Shown here: positions 23,476-35,204 of the stretch, piece by piece
Layout: each line of letters begins with the position of its first letter
Position numbering within the stretch: the stretch's first letter is position 1
Assembly (NCBI GenBank): GCA_963853835.1
Contig: OY970820.1
Coordinates: 76,318,909-76,382,908 of the forward strand
Origin: Calendula officinalis
Taxonomy: Eukaryota; Streptophyta; Magnoliopsida; Asterales; Asteraceae
Length of the DNA: 64,000 nt
Direction: 5' to 3'
Notes under the pieces: generated by a model
Seen by the model: the letters and a program-made list of their open reading frames with translations, nothing else
Database searches by the model: none
What the model was told of the DNA's origin: nothing
Translations under genes and position numbers: made by a program

Positions 23476-25059
23476 CCACCCCACCTTCCGCACCTCCGCC
23501 TCCTGGTTCTTCCTTTCCCTACTCTTCCTCTACGTAATCTACTATTCCACCATCCTATTCGAAACCGCCCCTATCATCACCACCACCACCACCACCACCG
23601 ACTGCCAAGATTCCGACCACCGCCTCACTAACACCACCGCCCAACCGCTACTCCGGTTCAACACCGAACTCAAACACATCGCCTTCGGGATAGCCGCCTC
23701 CTCCCGCCTATGGAGCACCAGGAAGGAATATCTAAAACTATGGTGGAGACACAACGAGACCCGTGGGGCGGTTTGGTTAGACAAACGGGTAAGAATCACC
23801 AAAGACGAAAACCTTCCGGATATCCGCTTATCCGAAGCCACATCAAACTTTCCATACACAAACAAGGACGGGGATCGATCGGCTATACGGATATCTCGAA
23901 TAGTATCCGAAACACTAAGGTTGGGAATGGAAGATGTACGCTGGTTTGTCATGGCTGATGACGACACAGTTTTCATTGTGGAAAATTTAGTTACGATTTT
24001 ATCTAAATACGATCATAACCAATTTTATTACATTGGTACAAGTTCAGAAAGCCATTTTCAGAATATGTTATTTTCGTACGGGATGGCGTTTGGTGGGGCT
24101 GGGTTTGCGATTAGTTATCCGTTGGCAGTTGAGTTGGAGAAAATGCAGGACAGGTGTCTTCAAAGATATCCCACTTATTACGGGAGTGATGATAGACTGC
24201 ACGCTTGTATGTCTGAACTTAACGTTCCACTAACTAAAGAACCGGGATTTCATCAGGTTAGTTAGTTAACCTAGTTAGTTACGTTTAGTTAGTTCTGTTA
24301 ACTGATTCTGTTATACTAAACGTGCAGTATGATGTACACGGGAATCTATTGGGCCTATTATCAGCTCATCCAGTAACTCCACTAGTTTCACTCCACCATC
24401 TGGATGTAGTTGACCCGATATTTCCGGGCATGCCTAGGGCACAAGGAATTAAACACTTACTAGAATCGGCTAAATTCGATTCCTCAAGTATCATACAGCA
24501 ATCCATTTGTTATGACAAAACCCACGAATGGTCTATTTTGGTCTCGTGGGGTTTTGCAGTCCAGATTGTTCGGGGAATCTTGTCTCCAAGAGAATTGGAG
24601 ACACCGACCCGTACATTTCTAAATTGGTACAAAAGGCTTGATTATACGGCGTATGCGTTTAATACTAGGCCCGTTACAAGGAACCCGTGCCAGAAACCGT
24701 TTGTGTATTATTTGAGTTCAACTAGGTATGATAAAGCTAGAGAGAAAATTATTGGGATTTATACTTTACATAGAGAAAAATATCCGAATTGTAAATGGAA
24801 AATGGAATCCCCTGAAACGATTGAAACGATTGTGGTCTTAAAGAAAGAAGATAATAGTCGTTGGACAAAGGTAAACATATTACATATCGCGTATCTAATA
24901 AGTTTTTATTTTCTTTGAATTTGTTAATGTATAAGTTGTAACTTTTTTATATTTCAGGCACCGAGAAAGGATTGTTGTAGAGTTTTGCCTGCTAATAAAA
25001 AAGGAGTTTTATATTTGTGGGTTGGTAATTGTCTAACAAATGAGGTTATCGAGGTGTAG
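23426..25059 (+). CDS. DUF604 family glycosyltransferase (fringe/GT31-like), type II membrane protein
   Basis: Three exons, 23426-24256, 24328-24870 and 24958-25059, with GT-AG junctions; 1476 nt, 491 residues. The N-terminus is short, Pro/His-rich and cytosolic, followed by a signal anchor at about 26-46 (WFFLSLLFLYVIYYSTILF) and a Thr-rich stem. The lumenal domain has the fringe-like order HIAFGIAASSRLW, WFVMADDDTVF with the metal-binding DDD at 178-180, and GGAGFAISYPLA. The DUF604 signatures PGFHQYDVHGN and LVSLHHLDVVDPIFPG follow. The family is plant-specific and Golgi-targeted. The sugar donor and acceptor cannot be told from sequence, so no symbol is given. Length is normal for the family. 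It converges on the gene at 25526-26613. Confidence 0.93.
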
Positions 25060-25525
25060 ACTAAAGGATTGCCTAGTTTCTTGTAGATGTATTGCCACGT
25101 CATCATGTATTTTGATGGCATAGGGAAACAGGGATCAATGCCAGTTCTGTTTTTCTATAAAGTTAAGCCTAAGAAGATTCAAATGTTTTGTAGTTTTAAA
25201 CATATTCATCAGCCAGCTATGAAAACAGAGATTGATGGATCATTGTAGAAAAATGTTAGCAATATTCGTGTATTTTTATTTTCCTCTTTTTTCTTTTGGT
25301 ATACATCGTGTGTAAATTCTAGATCAAACTTTGAATTGTACCTGCCGTTACTAATATTGATTTTACAGTCAATAAGAAAATGAATTTGTCTACTATTTCT
25401 TCTTCTATGACACTCCTACTTTAAGCTAATCGTAACAGAAAATGAATGTAAGCAAAAAATTCTAGCAGTTTAAGAGTTTCCATTCAACATTTCAGAGAAA
25501 AACTGGATGAAGATTTGTACCTTAA
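25060..25525. other. Short convergent intergenic region
   Basis: 466 bp between two genes pointing at each other. It should contain both 3' ends. AATAAGAAAA-type A-rich stretches near 25368-25380 could serve polyadenylation, but no single signal stands out. Confidence 0.5.
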
Positions 25526-26613
25526 TCAGCCATTTCCGCTAGGCAGTGGTGCAGTTTCATTGCTTGTGTTTGGATGCAAGATTATTGGCTCATGAGAAAC
25601 CGGGAACAAGAGTTTTGAATCATTTAAAACTGAGGATGATGTATTTGGCAAATGTGAATCCGACTTATTGGGCTCATTTGAATCAGAGAGTGGGGCTTTT
25701 AGCTCATGAGAATCTGCCAATGATGCATTGTGACCATATGGATTCAAGAATGACATATTTGACTGATTATGATAAGCATCTGAGGCATATGGACTATCAG
25801 AAAGTGACAAGAAACCATCTGATGAACTTTCTAATGCCAATACAGTTAGATCCACATCTGTTGATTCACTATCTTCCGGTGGCTTCTTGGTTACTGGTAC
25901 AAATATAGTTCTTCCATCCTTGATTTCAATCTCCACTAGCAAAACAAAGTAATAACTATCAGATACGGATTTTGAAACTTGACAATTCTGAAGCAAAAAA
26001 TCTGCAAACTAAATTTAATAGTACAAAACACCATAAGAAATGATCAAACTGACCACTCCAATTCTCTATAATTCAAATTCCAAGATGATGTCAAACAGAT
26101 TTTCAGTCCAGCAGTTATGACTTAATATCTCTTCACCGTCATGTTGCCATAGTATTCTAGGGTTTATATCATCTGTTCAAATAATTCTTCACGTTTGCCA
26201 ATATTTACAAATATAACTATCAATTACTAGTTAAAGGTCTGAAGACCTAAAAAGGAGACTAGAATTAAACACACATGCGCATATAGCGATAGGTAAAAAA
26301 CATCGACGAACACGATTAGGTTGACGGAACTTAAGCAAAATTAAAATTGAAATTGATGTTAGGACGATTAAAGGGTATAGATAAAAACGTAGGTACCGGG
26401 AGTACTGAAGCACCACAGGATGAAGAAGCACAATATGACAACAATAGGAATGAGATGAATCAGTTTGTAGTTCATTGCTGGTCTCGAATTTGAGCTCTGA
26501 CTATCTCTCCAGCCAGCGCCGGCCGGATTGTATATAGGAAGTCCGCCGGGGATGTCCGCATAAGACAACGACCTCTTCCGCCGTGACTGGTTACTCATCT
26601 GAAACCCTTGCAT
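25526..26613 (-). CDS. Small single-pass membrane protein with Ser/Asn-rich tail, unrecognised
   Basis: Two exons: 26613-26397 (start either ATG at 26613 or the in-frame ATG at 26598) and 25935-25526. The GT-AG intron is 26396-25936, and the total of 627 nt gives 208 or 203 residues. Exon 1 encodes a basic N-terminus (SRRKRSLSYADIPGGLP), a Tyr/Pro/Gly patch and one hydrophobic segment (LIHLIPIVVILCFFILWCF). Exon 2 begins VEIEIKDGRTIFVPV and continues as a long Ser/Asp/Asn-rich tail with loosely repeated SDSHE/SDSNEPN motifs. The start codons sit just below a TAGGGTTT leader motif, common in plant housekeeping genes. I do not recognise the family. The second exon is supported mainly by the clean splice and the open frame; a further exon beyond the TGA is not excluded. 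Confidence 0.7.
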
Positions 26614-26950
26614 CCGATCGAGATTAGGGTTTCTTCGATCGTGTGTTTTGATTTGATTTTAGCAAATTGACGCAAACAAAGTTGAAGTTTTGTTAATTGC
26701 CTTTAAACGTTTTTAGGCGCCAAGTTTGATTGCACGTGCTAACACGTGACCATAGAGAGCGAGCTAGCTCAACCGGGCCCAGAGCCCCAGATAGTGAATA
26801 GAACTTCTAACCGTCAAGTGCTGCTTGGGCTTGAACCAAGTTGTTAGTCCATTTGACGATCACTCAAAAGAAGGATCGGACATCGGGTTTGTTTGCATTT
26901 GTACCATGAGTTAATATTATGAATTTTAAATCGTATGCTTACAAATCTAG
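26614..26950. other. Upstream region of the minus-strand membrane protein gene
   Basis: Contains AGATTAGGGTTTCTTCGATCG just upstream of the start (minus-strand leader) and two GCACGTG/ACACGTG G-box-like cores near 26732-26748. These are plausible promoter elements for the divergent minus-strand gene, but this is motif matching only. Confidence 0.4.
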
Positions 26951-26958
26951 GTTGTGCC

Positions 26959-27501
26959 TAGGGGTGAGCAGAAAAAGCGGGTAACCGGAATTGGAACCGG
27001 AACCGCTTTGAAACCGCCGGTTCCGGTTCCTAAAATTATGGAACCGCCCTAAGAGGTTCCGGTTCTCAAAATTTAGGAACCGGTAACCGGTGGATAACCG
27101 GAACCGACGATTATTCGGATTATTTTTGTTAAAATATTATATATTTGAGAAATTTAATGTCCAAATTTAACAATATGATAAATTTTGTGTAATTTTGAAT
27201 GAGTTTAGTCATTAATTAGTCTGAATATAGTGTTTTAACAATACAATAAATAGATAAATCATATGTTTAAGTGGTTGGAATCTATGATTATTCAAAATTT
27301 AGTAGATAAAATGATAAAAAAATGATTAATATTTAAGTTTTGCATCTTATTTTTATTTTACGATTTTAGAGACAGGGTAACCGGAACCGGCACCGGAACC
27401 GGAGGTTCCGGTTCCGGTTCCGAAAATTGAGGAACCGGTACAAGAGGTTCCGGTTCCGGTTCCGACCGGAACCGGCGGGTACCCTGTTATGCTCACCCCT
27501 A
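26959..27501. mobile_element. hAT MITE
   Basis: A 543-bp element with 12-bp inverted ends (TAGGGGTGAGCA / TGCTCACCCCTA) and the perfect 8-bp duplication GTTGTGCC at 26951-26958 and 27502-27509. Both subterminal regions are packed with GGAACCGG/CCGGTTCC motifs in both orientations around an AT-rich core. No transposase. Confidence 0.95.
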
Positions 27502-27529
27502 GTTGTGCCTACACTGTTGATACTAGCCC

Positions 27530-28055
27530 GTTTATAACTTAGGCGGGAAATACTAGCGGTATGATGTATGCAGGGGCGGAACTATAAAATTCCACCAGTG
27601 GTAGCACTCTTTGTGGTGATATAAAGAATTTATTTTTGAAATAATAGGGTTAAAAAGAAAAGGTTGAAATATATGGGCTGAGAAAAAAAACACTTGTAAT
27701 ATAGTAGCTAAGAAAGGAAAAAAAGTTGATTTATAAAAGTAAGAAAAAAACAAGATTTGAACTCTAGACCTCCTCTACAAATGCACAAGGTGTTAGCCAG
27801 CTGTGCTAGCCAACATACATGTATTATTATGACTTTTCGGATATATATTAATGTATTCAAAATACAATAACAAAAAAAAAAGTTCCGAAAATTTACCGTA
27901 CCGAAATTTTTCGAGTAGTAGCACGTGCCACGGTGTGCTACATATTACATCCGCCCCTGGATGTATGACTCTCAATCTTTAGGTCAGGAGCTCGAGTCCC
28001 GTCGTGGACATAAATGGTAATTTAGAGTAGATTAGATTTGTCGTTTCAAAAAAAA
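27530..28055 (+). repeat. tRNA-derived SINE, interrupted by a hAT MITE
   Basis: With 27571-27959 removed, the sequence reads as a short tRNA-like head (TAGCGGTATGATG, then the box B-like GAGCTCGAGTCCC) followed by a body and the tail TTGTCGTTTC with an A-run at about 28040-28055. Box B spacing and the A-rich tail suit a Pol III SINE. The left boundary is approximate. Confidence 0.55.
27571..27959. mobile_element. hAT MITE inserted in a SINE
   Basis: A 389-bp element with inverted ends CAGGGGCGGA / TCCGCCCCTG and the perfect 8-bp duplication GATGTATG at 27563-27570 and 27960-27967. It differs in sequence from the hAT element only 69 bp to its left, so these are separate families. No transposase. 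Confidence 0.95.
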
Positions 28056-28145
28056 AAAATATTAAAATTATATTAAAGGTTCATATGGTTTATCACTTAT
28101 TAGTTATTACCACCTTAGGTTTTATAAGTTTATTTATTATACTAG

Positions 28146-28630
28146 AAATTTATGGTATATGAAGTTTGTTACACTGGTTGTCCTTACCGGTGTCGGAATT
28201 GCTGCAACATACGGTGAATGGGTTTATGGATTTGTAAGGTGGATCAAGATTTTAGTGGTTGTAATTGGTGGTTTATGAAATGAGTTTTTATTATTGAAAT
28301 CGCCTGAATCAATTGTATGATTTTATTTAAATTAGTTATTGTTAGCAGATATGGAAGTGTGTGACCTGAGGTGGTGGCAATAGGTGGTTGGAAAGGAGTG
28401 TCGATGAGGCGAGCAATAAAAGAAAAAAATATAAGAAAACGGAATATAAGAAAAAAAAAATCAGTTAATAAAGTAAATTTAATGGATGGTCCTTGTAGTT
28501 TAACACTTATTACATTCGCAGTTAATTATTTTCGCTTTATTACAAAATGTCAAAAGGGTAGCTTGGCCAATTAAAAAATTTATAACCGTGGTAGGGACCA
28601 CCAGTGTAACAAACTTCATACACCAAAAAT
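28146..28630. mobile_element. Foldback element with about 40-bp terminal inverted repeats
   Basis: The left end (TATGGTATATGAAGTTTGTT, then ACACTGG) and the right end read in reverse (GGTGTATGAAGTTTGTT, then ACACTGG) are inverted copies about 40 bp long with a few mismatches. The interior has no convincing ORF. Class unknown; a Mutator-type MITE is possible. Confidence 0.6.
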
Positions 28631-28645
28631 TAGCTCTAAATTGTA

Positions 28646-28975
28646 CTTCATCCGTTTAAAAATAAGTGATACACTTAGCGTTGTATGTTTTTTGAGGCAA
28701 AATATCATAATGAATGGTAATTATATTACTCCTTAAATTGGATAGTTATTGAATGTTGGGTCCCACAAACTTTGATTAAAGTGAGTTTAATGTGTTTAAA
28801 AGTAAAAGTAAGCTTAAATGTGTTATTTCACTTTATTGAATGAGATAGTTAGTGGGTGTTGACCCTACTACTTTTTGCTAAATAATTAAAATTTTCAAAG
28901 TGTATCACTTATTTTGAAACACCTCAAAATGGAAAAAAAGTATATTACTTATTTTGAAAGTTGAAACGGAGGAAG
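28646..28975. mobile_element. Stowaway-like MITE (second family)
   Basis: A 330-bp element with ends CTTCATCCGTTT / AAACGGAGGAAG, TA at 28644-28645 and 28976-28977, and inverted subterminal AATAAGTGATACACTT / AAGTATATTACTTATT arms. It begins 15 bp after the foldback element. Confidence 0.85.
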
Positions 28976-28977
28976 TA

Positions 28978-29518
28978 GTTGTTAACAGGGTAGAACATTT
29001 TTTGCAACAATCGCCTTTTAACAGAAAACGTGTCTATAACATACAACTTAAATTTTGATTTTTTCGTGTAGCTGGTGTTATAAAAAGGCTAGTAGTAACT
29101 TAACCACAGCTGTCAAAATACCCCTTTAAACATACATGGTAAACTTAAATTAAACCAATCTTCTGAACATTTCTATAACCAAGAATAACAAAAATGCTAA
29201 CTACTTGTTCAAATATCATCAGTCAAAGGATATATAACCCATAATGCACACAGTACAACCCGGTAAAGAGTTGTTCAAAGGATATGCCAAGAATGGAGGA
29301 GATTATCTTCTTCCATTTTCAAAAACATTTGTTACATGCATTTCAAGAATACAAACAGAAAGCGAACCAAGAACCTGAGACAAGTTCTCCACATTGACAC
29401 TCATACATGCATTTTGCAATCCTCACATTAAATCATACTGCATTAAAAAATATACTACTTTTGACCCGTTCATAAGTATCTGGTAGGAATCATACCCATA
29501 ATTCATGATGGTCTCAAA
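28978..29518. other. 3' flank of the MAP kinase gene
   Basis: No gene or repeat seen. This is downstream of the minus-strand kinase stop and probably holds its 3' UTR and polyadenylation site. Confidence 0.5.
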
Positions 29519-31401
29519 TCAAGATGACTCCACCACTACAGGATCTGGATTAAAATTCAAAGTTTCTTTCCAAATAAGCTCCTTCACATCTTCTTCACTT
29601 AACTGTGCTTGCTCAAAATCAAACACAAAAGGCGATGAACAAACAGGCTCTTCGTTTATCTCATGTAGACTTTGCAAGAAAGGGTGATTAAGTGCTTCCT
29701 CAACTTTAAATAACACATCATAAACCAAAATCAGATTTGAAGCACCAAAATTGTTTTTTTATTCAATAAAAAGAGAACTTACCACTTATGCGTTTAGACG
29801 GATCAAAAACCAACATTTTCTCTGCGAGATCCATCACTAAGGGAGACACATTTGGGAACTTTTTCTCAAAAGTTTTTGTTGGGACATGAGGAAGTTGTTT
29901 CACATATTTTCTAGCATTATCACTTCTCAGAAATCCAAGATCTGAGTCATCTGGTGAACCTAAAAGCTGTATTCAATAATCAATTTATAAATCATGTAAA
30001 TTTTTTATCTGAAAAATCAATAAAATGTACCTCAGTTATAAGCACCAGTTGCTGAACATAATCTTTACCAGGAAACAAAGGCTCCCTCAAAGCAATTTCC
30101 ATTAAAATACAACCAACTGACCAAATATCAATAGCTGTAGTATACTCTGAGCAATTAAGCAGCAATTCAGGAGCTCTGTACCACCTTGTTACAACATATT
30201 CAGTCATGAAATCTGTCTCAGATGTTGTTCTTGCAAGCCCAAAATCACAGATTTTTAGGTCACAATTTGCATCTAGAAGTAAGTTGCTTGGTTTTAGATC
30301 ACGATGCAAAACATTTGCTGAGTGTACATATTTTAGTCCACGTAGTAACTGATACAGAAAGTACTGCAAAGTGCAACGCGATTCATATTAACAATAAACA
30401 GAATATAATTTTTATTACAAAAAAAGATTATGCATAAAGATACCTGACAGTGGTCATCTGTTAGTGCCTGAGAAGAACGAATAATCTGATGAAGATCAGT
30501 ATCCATCAATTCATACACTATGTAAACATCATTAAATTTCTCCTTATCTGGTGGCCGTATGATGTCCTTAATTTTCACAATCTACAAAATTGCAATAAAA
30601 AAAAACAGCTTTAAAAAAGTACCTACTTGATATACAACAATGCAATCTTATAGATATATGAGATTGAATAAAGAAAATGTGAAAATATACATACATTCTC
30701 ATGATCCATATGGCAGAGAAGTTTGATTTCCCGTAAAGTCCTCTTGGCATCAATATTGTTATCAAAAGCGTTCCCGATTTTCTTAATTGCAACATCTTCC
30801 TTTGTGTCAGAATTTTTAGCACAACTACAATTAGTAAACACTCACACTGAGTTACATATGATGATTTAATGAGAATAACCAAGCCCCTAATTTTCTAATG
30901 AGCTCATTAACAATAGAAGGAAAACTAGCAGCTACAGTTTTAATTCCACGAATCAATTTAGTTGATTTTTTTTTTATCTTTTATGCTAAATTTAGTCTCA
31001 ACATTTCCATTTTTGGTAAATATTTAACATAAGTTATAACCAATTGAAATTACTGTGATTATCAAGGTAATGATATCAAATAACAGGATTTTTAAACACT
31101 ATTATACCAGTCGATCTCACATTACACTATACGTCTCCCAAATGCTGCAAGTTTCAGCTAACGAGTTTTGATTCACATAAATCTGAATTTGATAGACACA
31201 AAACAAAGAGGTGAATGAGAGCTGAGATTACCAAACGATGCCGTAAGCACCGCGGCCGACAGGTTGAATGGGGGGAACGTATTTGGAAGAAACCTCAAAT
31301 AGGTTTCCAAGTACGCTGTAATGAATGTATTTGCCGCCGTACGCCGGAACCCCTTTTAACACTACACCATCGCCTTCACCTTTTGATTCATCTGCTTCCA
31401 T
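29519..31401 (-). CDS. Mitogen-activated protein kinase, TEY type, group B (MPK13/MPK4-like)
   Basis: Ser/Thr kinase at the end of a MAPK cascade, activated by dual phosphorylation by a MAP2K. Six exons on the minus strand: 31401-31232, 30824-30695, 30581-30444, 30363-30031, 29966-29783, 29703-29519. The sum is 1140 nt, 379 residues, with all introns GT-AG. Visible residues: glycine loop GRGAYG at 49-54, ATP-anchoring lysine in AIKK at 71, HRDLKPSN with the catalytic Asp at 168, DFG at 186-188, and the activation motif TEY at 200-202. The six-exon layout and the C-terminus (LHEINEEPVCSSPFVFDFE) fit plant group B MAPKs. From memory it is closer to MPK13 than MPK4. The gene is full length with no lesion. 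The ATG at 31401 is the first in frame and gives the usual length. Confidence 0.95.
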
Positions 31402-32187
31402 TGATTCTGCTTTGTTCTGTTAATCTTCGAGTTGAGTTGAGTTGAATTTGAGATGCAAAAGTGGGTGATCGATTTCTGATTGATTGGGAGTCCGAGCCAC
31501 GGAGGGTTTTTGATTTTGAATTTGGAGTTTTGGACTACTGGAATTTGCAAGTTGCGACAGAGTATATTACCATTTTGAATAAATTACAAATTCGGTCCCT
31601 CTAATTATCTTTAGTTTCCAAGTTTATTAGGTTGGTAAATATGGCCATATGGGTCATATGACATATGAGTGTCATCGGTTACATCAAAATTTTTAACTTA
31701 TATAACCACACATTAGCATTTTTAAGGATAAACTCACCACGTCATGACACCCACTCACATATGAAATAAGTCTCATCAAAACATCCTAAAAGTTGATGCA
31801 TTTAAGAGAGACCCGGTGTGACCTCTCTGGGCCGAGGCTACGACCACAACCATACCACAAGAAAGGACGACACCGTGAATGTGGGTGATGTTCTCCTTTC
31901 CACCGCACTGTAAAGAGGTGTCACATCATCACCACACCGTAAATATGTGATCCATACTAAGTTACCTTAGAGTAGTTATGCGTGTCAAAAATTAACACAA
32001 TTAACTTGATCGGGTTTAGAAGTGAATCATGAGTTAAATACGATTTTGGAGTTTTTGATTTTGAAGACACTATTATACCAAACGAGACCATTTTAAACTT
32101 AAATATAAATTATCACAATTTTATTGTATAAACCCAAAACTAACTTTCAAAATAAACTACATTCTAAAACCAAGTATTGTTGAACTT
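31402..32187. other. Upstream region of MAP kinase, to the Harbinger element
   Basis: Presumed kinase promoter and 5' leader next to 31401, then AT-rich sequence with no gene. A GC-richer patch at about 31800-31950 has repeated ACACCG/CACACC motifs. No promoter element can be assigned. Confidence 0.5.
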
Positions 32188-32549
32188 GGGGCTTGTTTGT
32201 TTTTTTTTCTATTAAGTGCTGTCTGGGTAAAGTGTCTGTCTGGATATATGATGTCTGTCTGGAAATAATAGTCTGTTGTTTGATTTTTATGCTGAATTAA
32301 CTGTCTGAATAAGAATAAATGACCTTTGTAACCTTCTGTATAGAATAAGTACTTAATAGAAAATGATTGTTTGATAACTTCAAAATAAAAGTAATAAATG
32401 AAAATTATAAATTATATAACTAAATTTTTCATACGAATAATAATACAAATATATTTAATTATATTAACGTAAAATGTCACTGATAATAACAACTAAAAAA
32501 TATTAATTCAACATAAGAGCTTGAAAAAATTTATCTAAAATGAAATATT

Positions 32550-33014
32550 TTATACTAATTGGTTAGCAAGTTCATCACGGAAATTTGTCATATATTGAGT
32601 ACTTTGAGCACCCCATTGTGTTCCATCTTGTTCTTCTTCCCCACTTTTGTCGACTTGTTCTTCGTTGTTAAATATCATATCCTCATCCCACTCCATAAAT
32701 ATCTGATCATGAATATTACACGTTCTTATAAAGTTGTGTACCGCGAAACATGCTATCACAACATTTCTTTGTATTGAAAATGGATAAGGGGCCATTTGCT
32801 TCAAAATCAGAAATCTCGCTTTTAAAACACCATAAGCACGTTCAATAACATTTCTCAGTTGTGCATGTGCATGATTGAACTTTTCTTCTCTAGTTAAAGC
32901 ACGACGACGTCTAAAATCTGCTAACCAATATCTTGTGTTACGATACGGTGTCAAAAATCCACGAGTGTTGGCATATGCAGCATCACAAAGATAATATTTA
33001 TCTGTAATAATATA

Positions 33015-33069
<55 letters not shown>

Positions 33070-33883
33070 GTAAATGAGAATAGTACATACTTGGTGGAGG
33101 AAACGGAAACCCAGAAGTTGGGTTAAATACAACTTCTGTTAAAATTCTAGAGTCGTGTGCTATGCCTTCCCATCCGGCCCAAACAAATGTGAATATCATA
33201 TTGAAATCACAAATTTCTAAAACATTTTGATAACACCTACCTCCCTTCCTCGATAAGCGGTTTGCTGATTAACAGGTACGACTGCATGCACAAGAGTCCC
33301 GTCTAGTGCACCAATTGCTCCCTTCATTATAATAGCAAAATATTTATATAACTCTATACGCATCCTAATCTTTTTACGTACTATAAATAAAACATACCGG
33401 GAATATTTCCATGAGTCTACTTTGTCGATCTGACATAATTGAACTCGTATCAAACGATGGTGGTCGTATAATTTCTTTTGCGAATTTCATCATTCCTTGT
33501 AAAACTTCATGAAAACAACTATGAATAGTTTGTGTTGAATGTTGAAATCTACGTTTGACCATTCGAAAACGTTCATTGTGTCCAATAGTTGTCAAAAAGA
33601 TTGCCATCTTTTCCTCAACACTTATATGCTTACTATCTTGTAACCAGTTTTGTTGTTTAAAATGGTTACATAATAATACATATGCATCACGAGAGAGACG
33701 CATCAATTCTTGACATTGCGTACTGGATCCATTTAATAACTCTTGTGTGTATGCATGCCCGGTTAACGCAGAAGTGTTATCTCGTATCCTTTGTATTCTC
33801 ATTAATGAATTTCTTCGTCTCACAAGCCAATACAGAATAAGCAAGAGTAACAGCTCATCCTGAAGATCCATAACCTTAAGCAA
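32550..33883 (-). pseudogene. Harbinger/ALP1-like DDE transposase, frameshifted
   Basis: Exons read from the sequence are 33883-33398, about 33340-33092, and 33001-32550, with GT-AG introns; the last intron holds the (TA)n tract. The first exon carries the helix-turn-helix-like N-terminal region (VEEKMAIFLTTIGHNERFRMVKRRFQHS). The core has GALDGT with the first Asp, a second acidic region in WEGIAHDSRIL, CDAAYANTRGFLTPYRNTRYW, and the Glu-containing IERAYGVLKARF. Near 33230-33245 the frame shifts by one base between YRGRE and CYQN, separating the first catalytic Asp from the rest. The second exon's 5' boundary is uncertain, with two possible acceptors. The relatives include domesticated ALP1/HARBI1-type proteins, but the inverted repeats and partner gene show this is a transposon copy. 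Confidence 0.85.
33020..33062. repeat. (TA)n microsatellite in transposase intron
   Basis: About 21 TA units inside the last intron of the Harbinger transposase gene, between the donor at 33091 and the acceptor at 33002. Confidence 0.95.
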
Positions 33884-34237
33884 AAGAAATCACAAGATAT
33901 TAAACAAATTATATAAAAAATGTCTTGGAATATTAATTTGAATCAATGAGTTACTAATTGGTTAAGGTCATTAGTTCAGGTATGGATTATAGTATCGTGA
34001 TGCATCAAAATATATAAAGAAAACGATAACAAGCCATAGATAATGGTATAAACGTAGATAAATTCATATATTCCCTTTCAACTAATAACATAGCATAAAC
34101 CTTAACTACTAGTTCAAATAACAACTCTTCTAAAACATAACGATAACATAAAAAGCAGAATACTACCAGCAGTTCACAATCCTAATATCCTAAACATAAA
34201 CTATTACATAAAAGCATAAGTACTACATATCAAACTC

Positions 34238-35204
34238 CTACATAAAGCCTTTGTTGCGTCCAATCATGTGAACCCAATTGATACACTTCTCAGGTTTCAA
34301 TCTCATCCAAGCATTCCTATATTGATCATTTGAGTCGCTAAATATTGCGAGTGCAACATCATAGAATAGATCACTTTCATCCCACCCAAGTTCATTCAAC
34401 TTATTTAGGCAATCTTCAAATGTAGCTGCTTCTAGTTTGTTAAGGTTTGTAGGATTGTTGTGTTTTTCAGCCATCATTTTTAGAACACCCATAATTTCTT
34501 CTTCAATGACCCCCATAGCTTGTTTGTCCTTCTTTTTCTTTGTTTCAGCTTCAACACGAGAGGAAGATGCTAAAGATGTGTGTTGTTGTGTAGCATGCAT
34601 CTCGGTCTCATGATTATCTTCAACCAAAAATTGTTCAACCACGAGGGGCTCATCACTTGGCATAGGTTCATTTGAAGTTGGTCCCCAACTTCTAATCCCC
34701 GTAGATATTGCTCCATCAAAAAGTTTCGCACAAAGATCGGGAAATGGTAAGGTCGTGTTCCTCAAAGCTTCTATGTGTTTATTTTTCTGTGTAAACTAAA
34801 TTGTTTAAGTATATATGTAATTGAATTTCTAAACTAAATAAAAAGATATAAATTAAGAAAGGGACCTTCACTTCTATCTCCCATTCCTCATTTGTTAGAT
34901 TGAACGTGTTAGTCGATGGGTCGTAAACATTTCCGGTCTTGTTCCTTAATAGCAACCATGCTCCGTATTTTCACTTGAGATAGTCGTAATGATTTTTCAT
35001 TTGCTTACGGTCAACGTTAAAGTTGTGGTTATCTTTAAGGATCTCACCAACTTTTTTCCATGACATTGATTTTAGACTACCACCCTCTCGCCCATTAAGA
35101 GAAATCTCATGAATGCATGCTTCTAGGAACGTTCTCACCACGTTAAAGTTTTTCCAACTAACTCTAATTCGTTTTGTTTTTTCGAGCTCACCCGTTTGGT
35201 CCAT
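34238..35204 (-). pseudogene. Harbinger Myb/SANT-like partner protein, nonsense mutation
   Basis: In PIF/Harbinger elements this second protein binds the transposon ends and helps the transposase enter the nucleus. Exon 1 from 35204 encodes a trihelix Myb/SANT-like domain (RVSWKNFNVVRTFLEACIHEI, the WKKVGEIL helix, and MKNHYDYLK). A TGA stop at 34971-34973 breaks it, and the same frame then continues with KYGAWLLLRNKTGNVYDP. An intron of about 110 bases (donor near 34862, acceptor near 34768) leads to exon 2 down to 34238, which contains LPFPDLCAKLFDGAISTG and a coiled acidic C-terminus ending in IGRNKGFM. The stop in the DNA-binding domain makes it a pseudogene. Confidence 0.82.

Noticed and set aside
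23542..23976. A 144-codon minus-strand frame opposite the glycosyltransferase
   Set aside because: Antisense shadow produced by the GC-rich exon; no domain.
25546..25908. A 120-codon plus-strand frame with scattered DS/NS repeats
   Set aside because: It is antisense to the Ser/Asn-rich exon of the minus-strand membrane-protein gene, whose splice to exon 1 is in frame.
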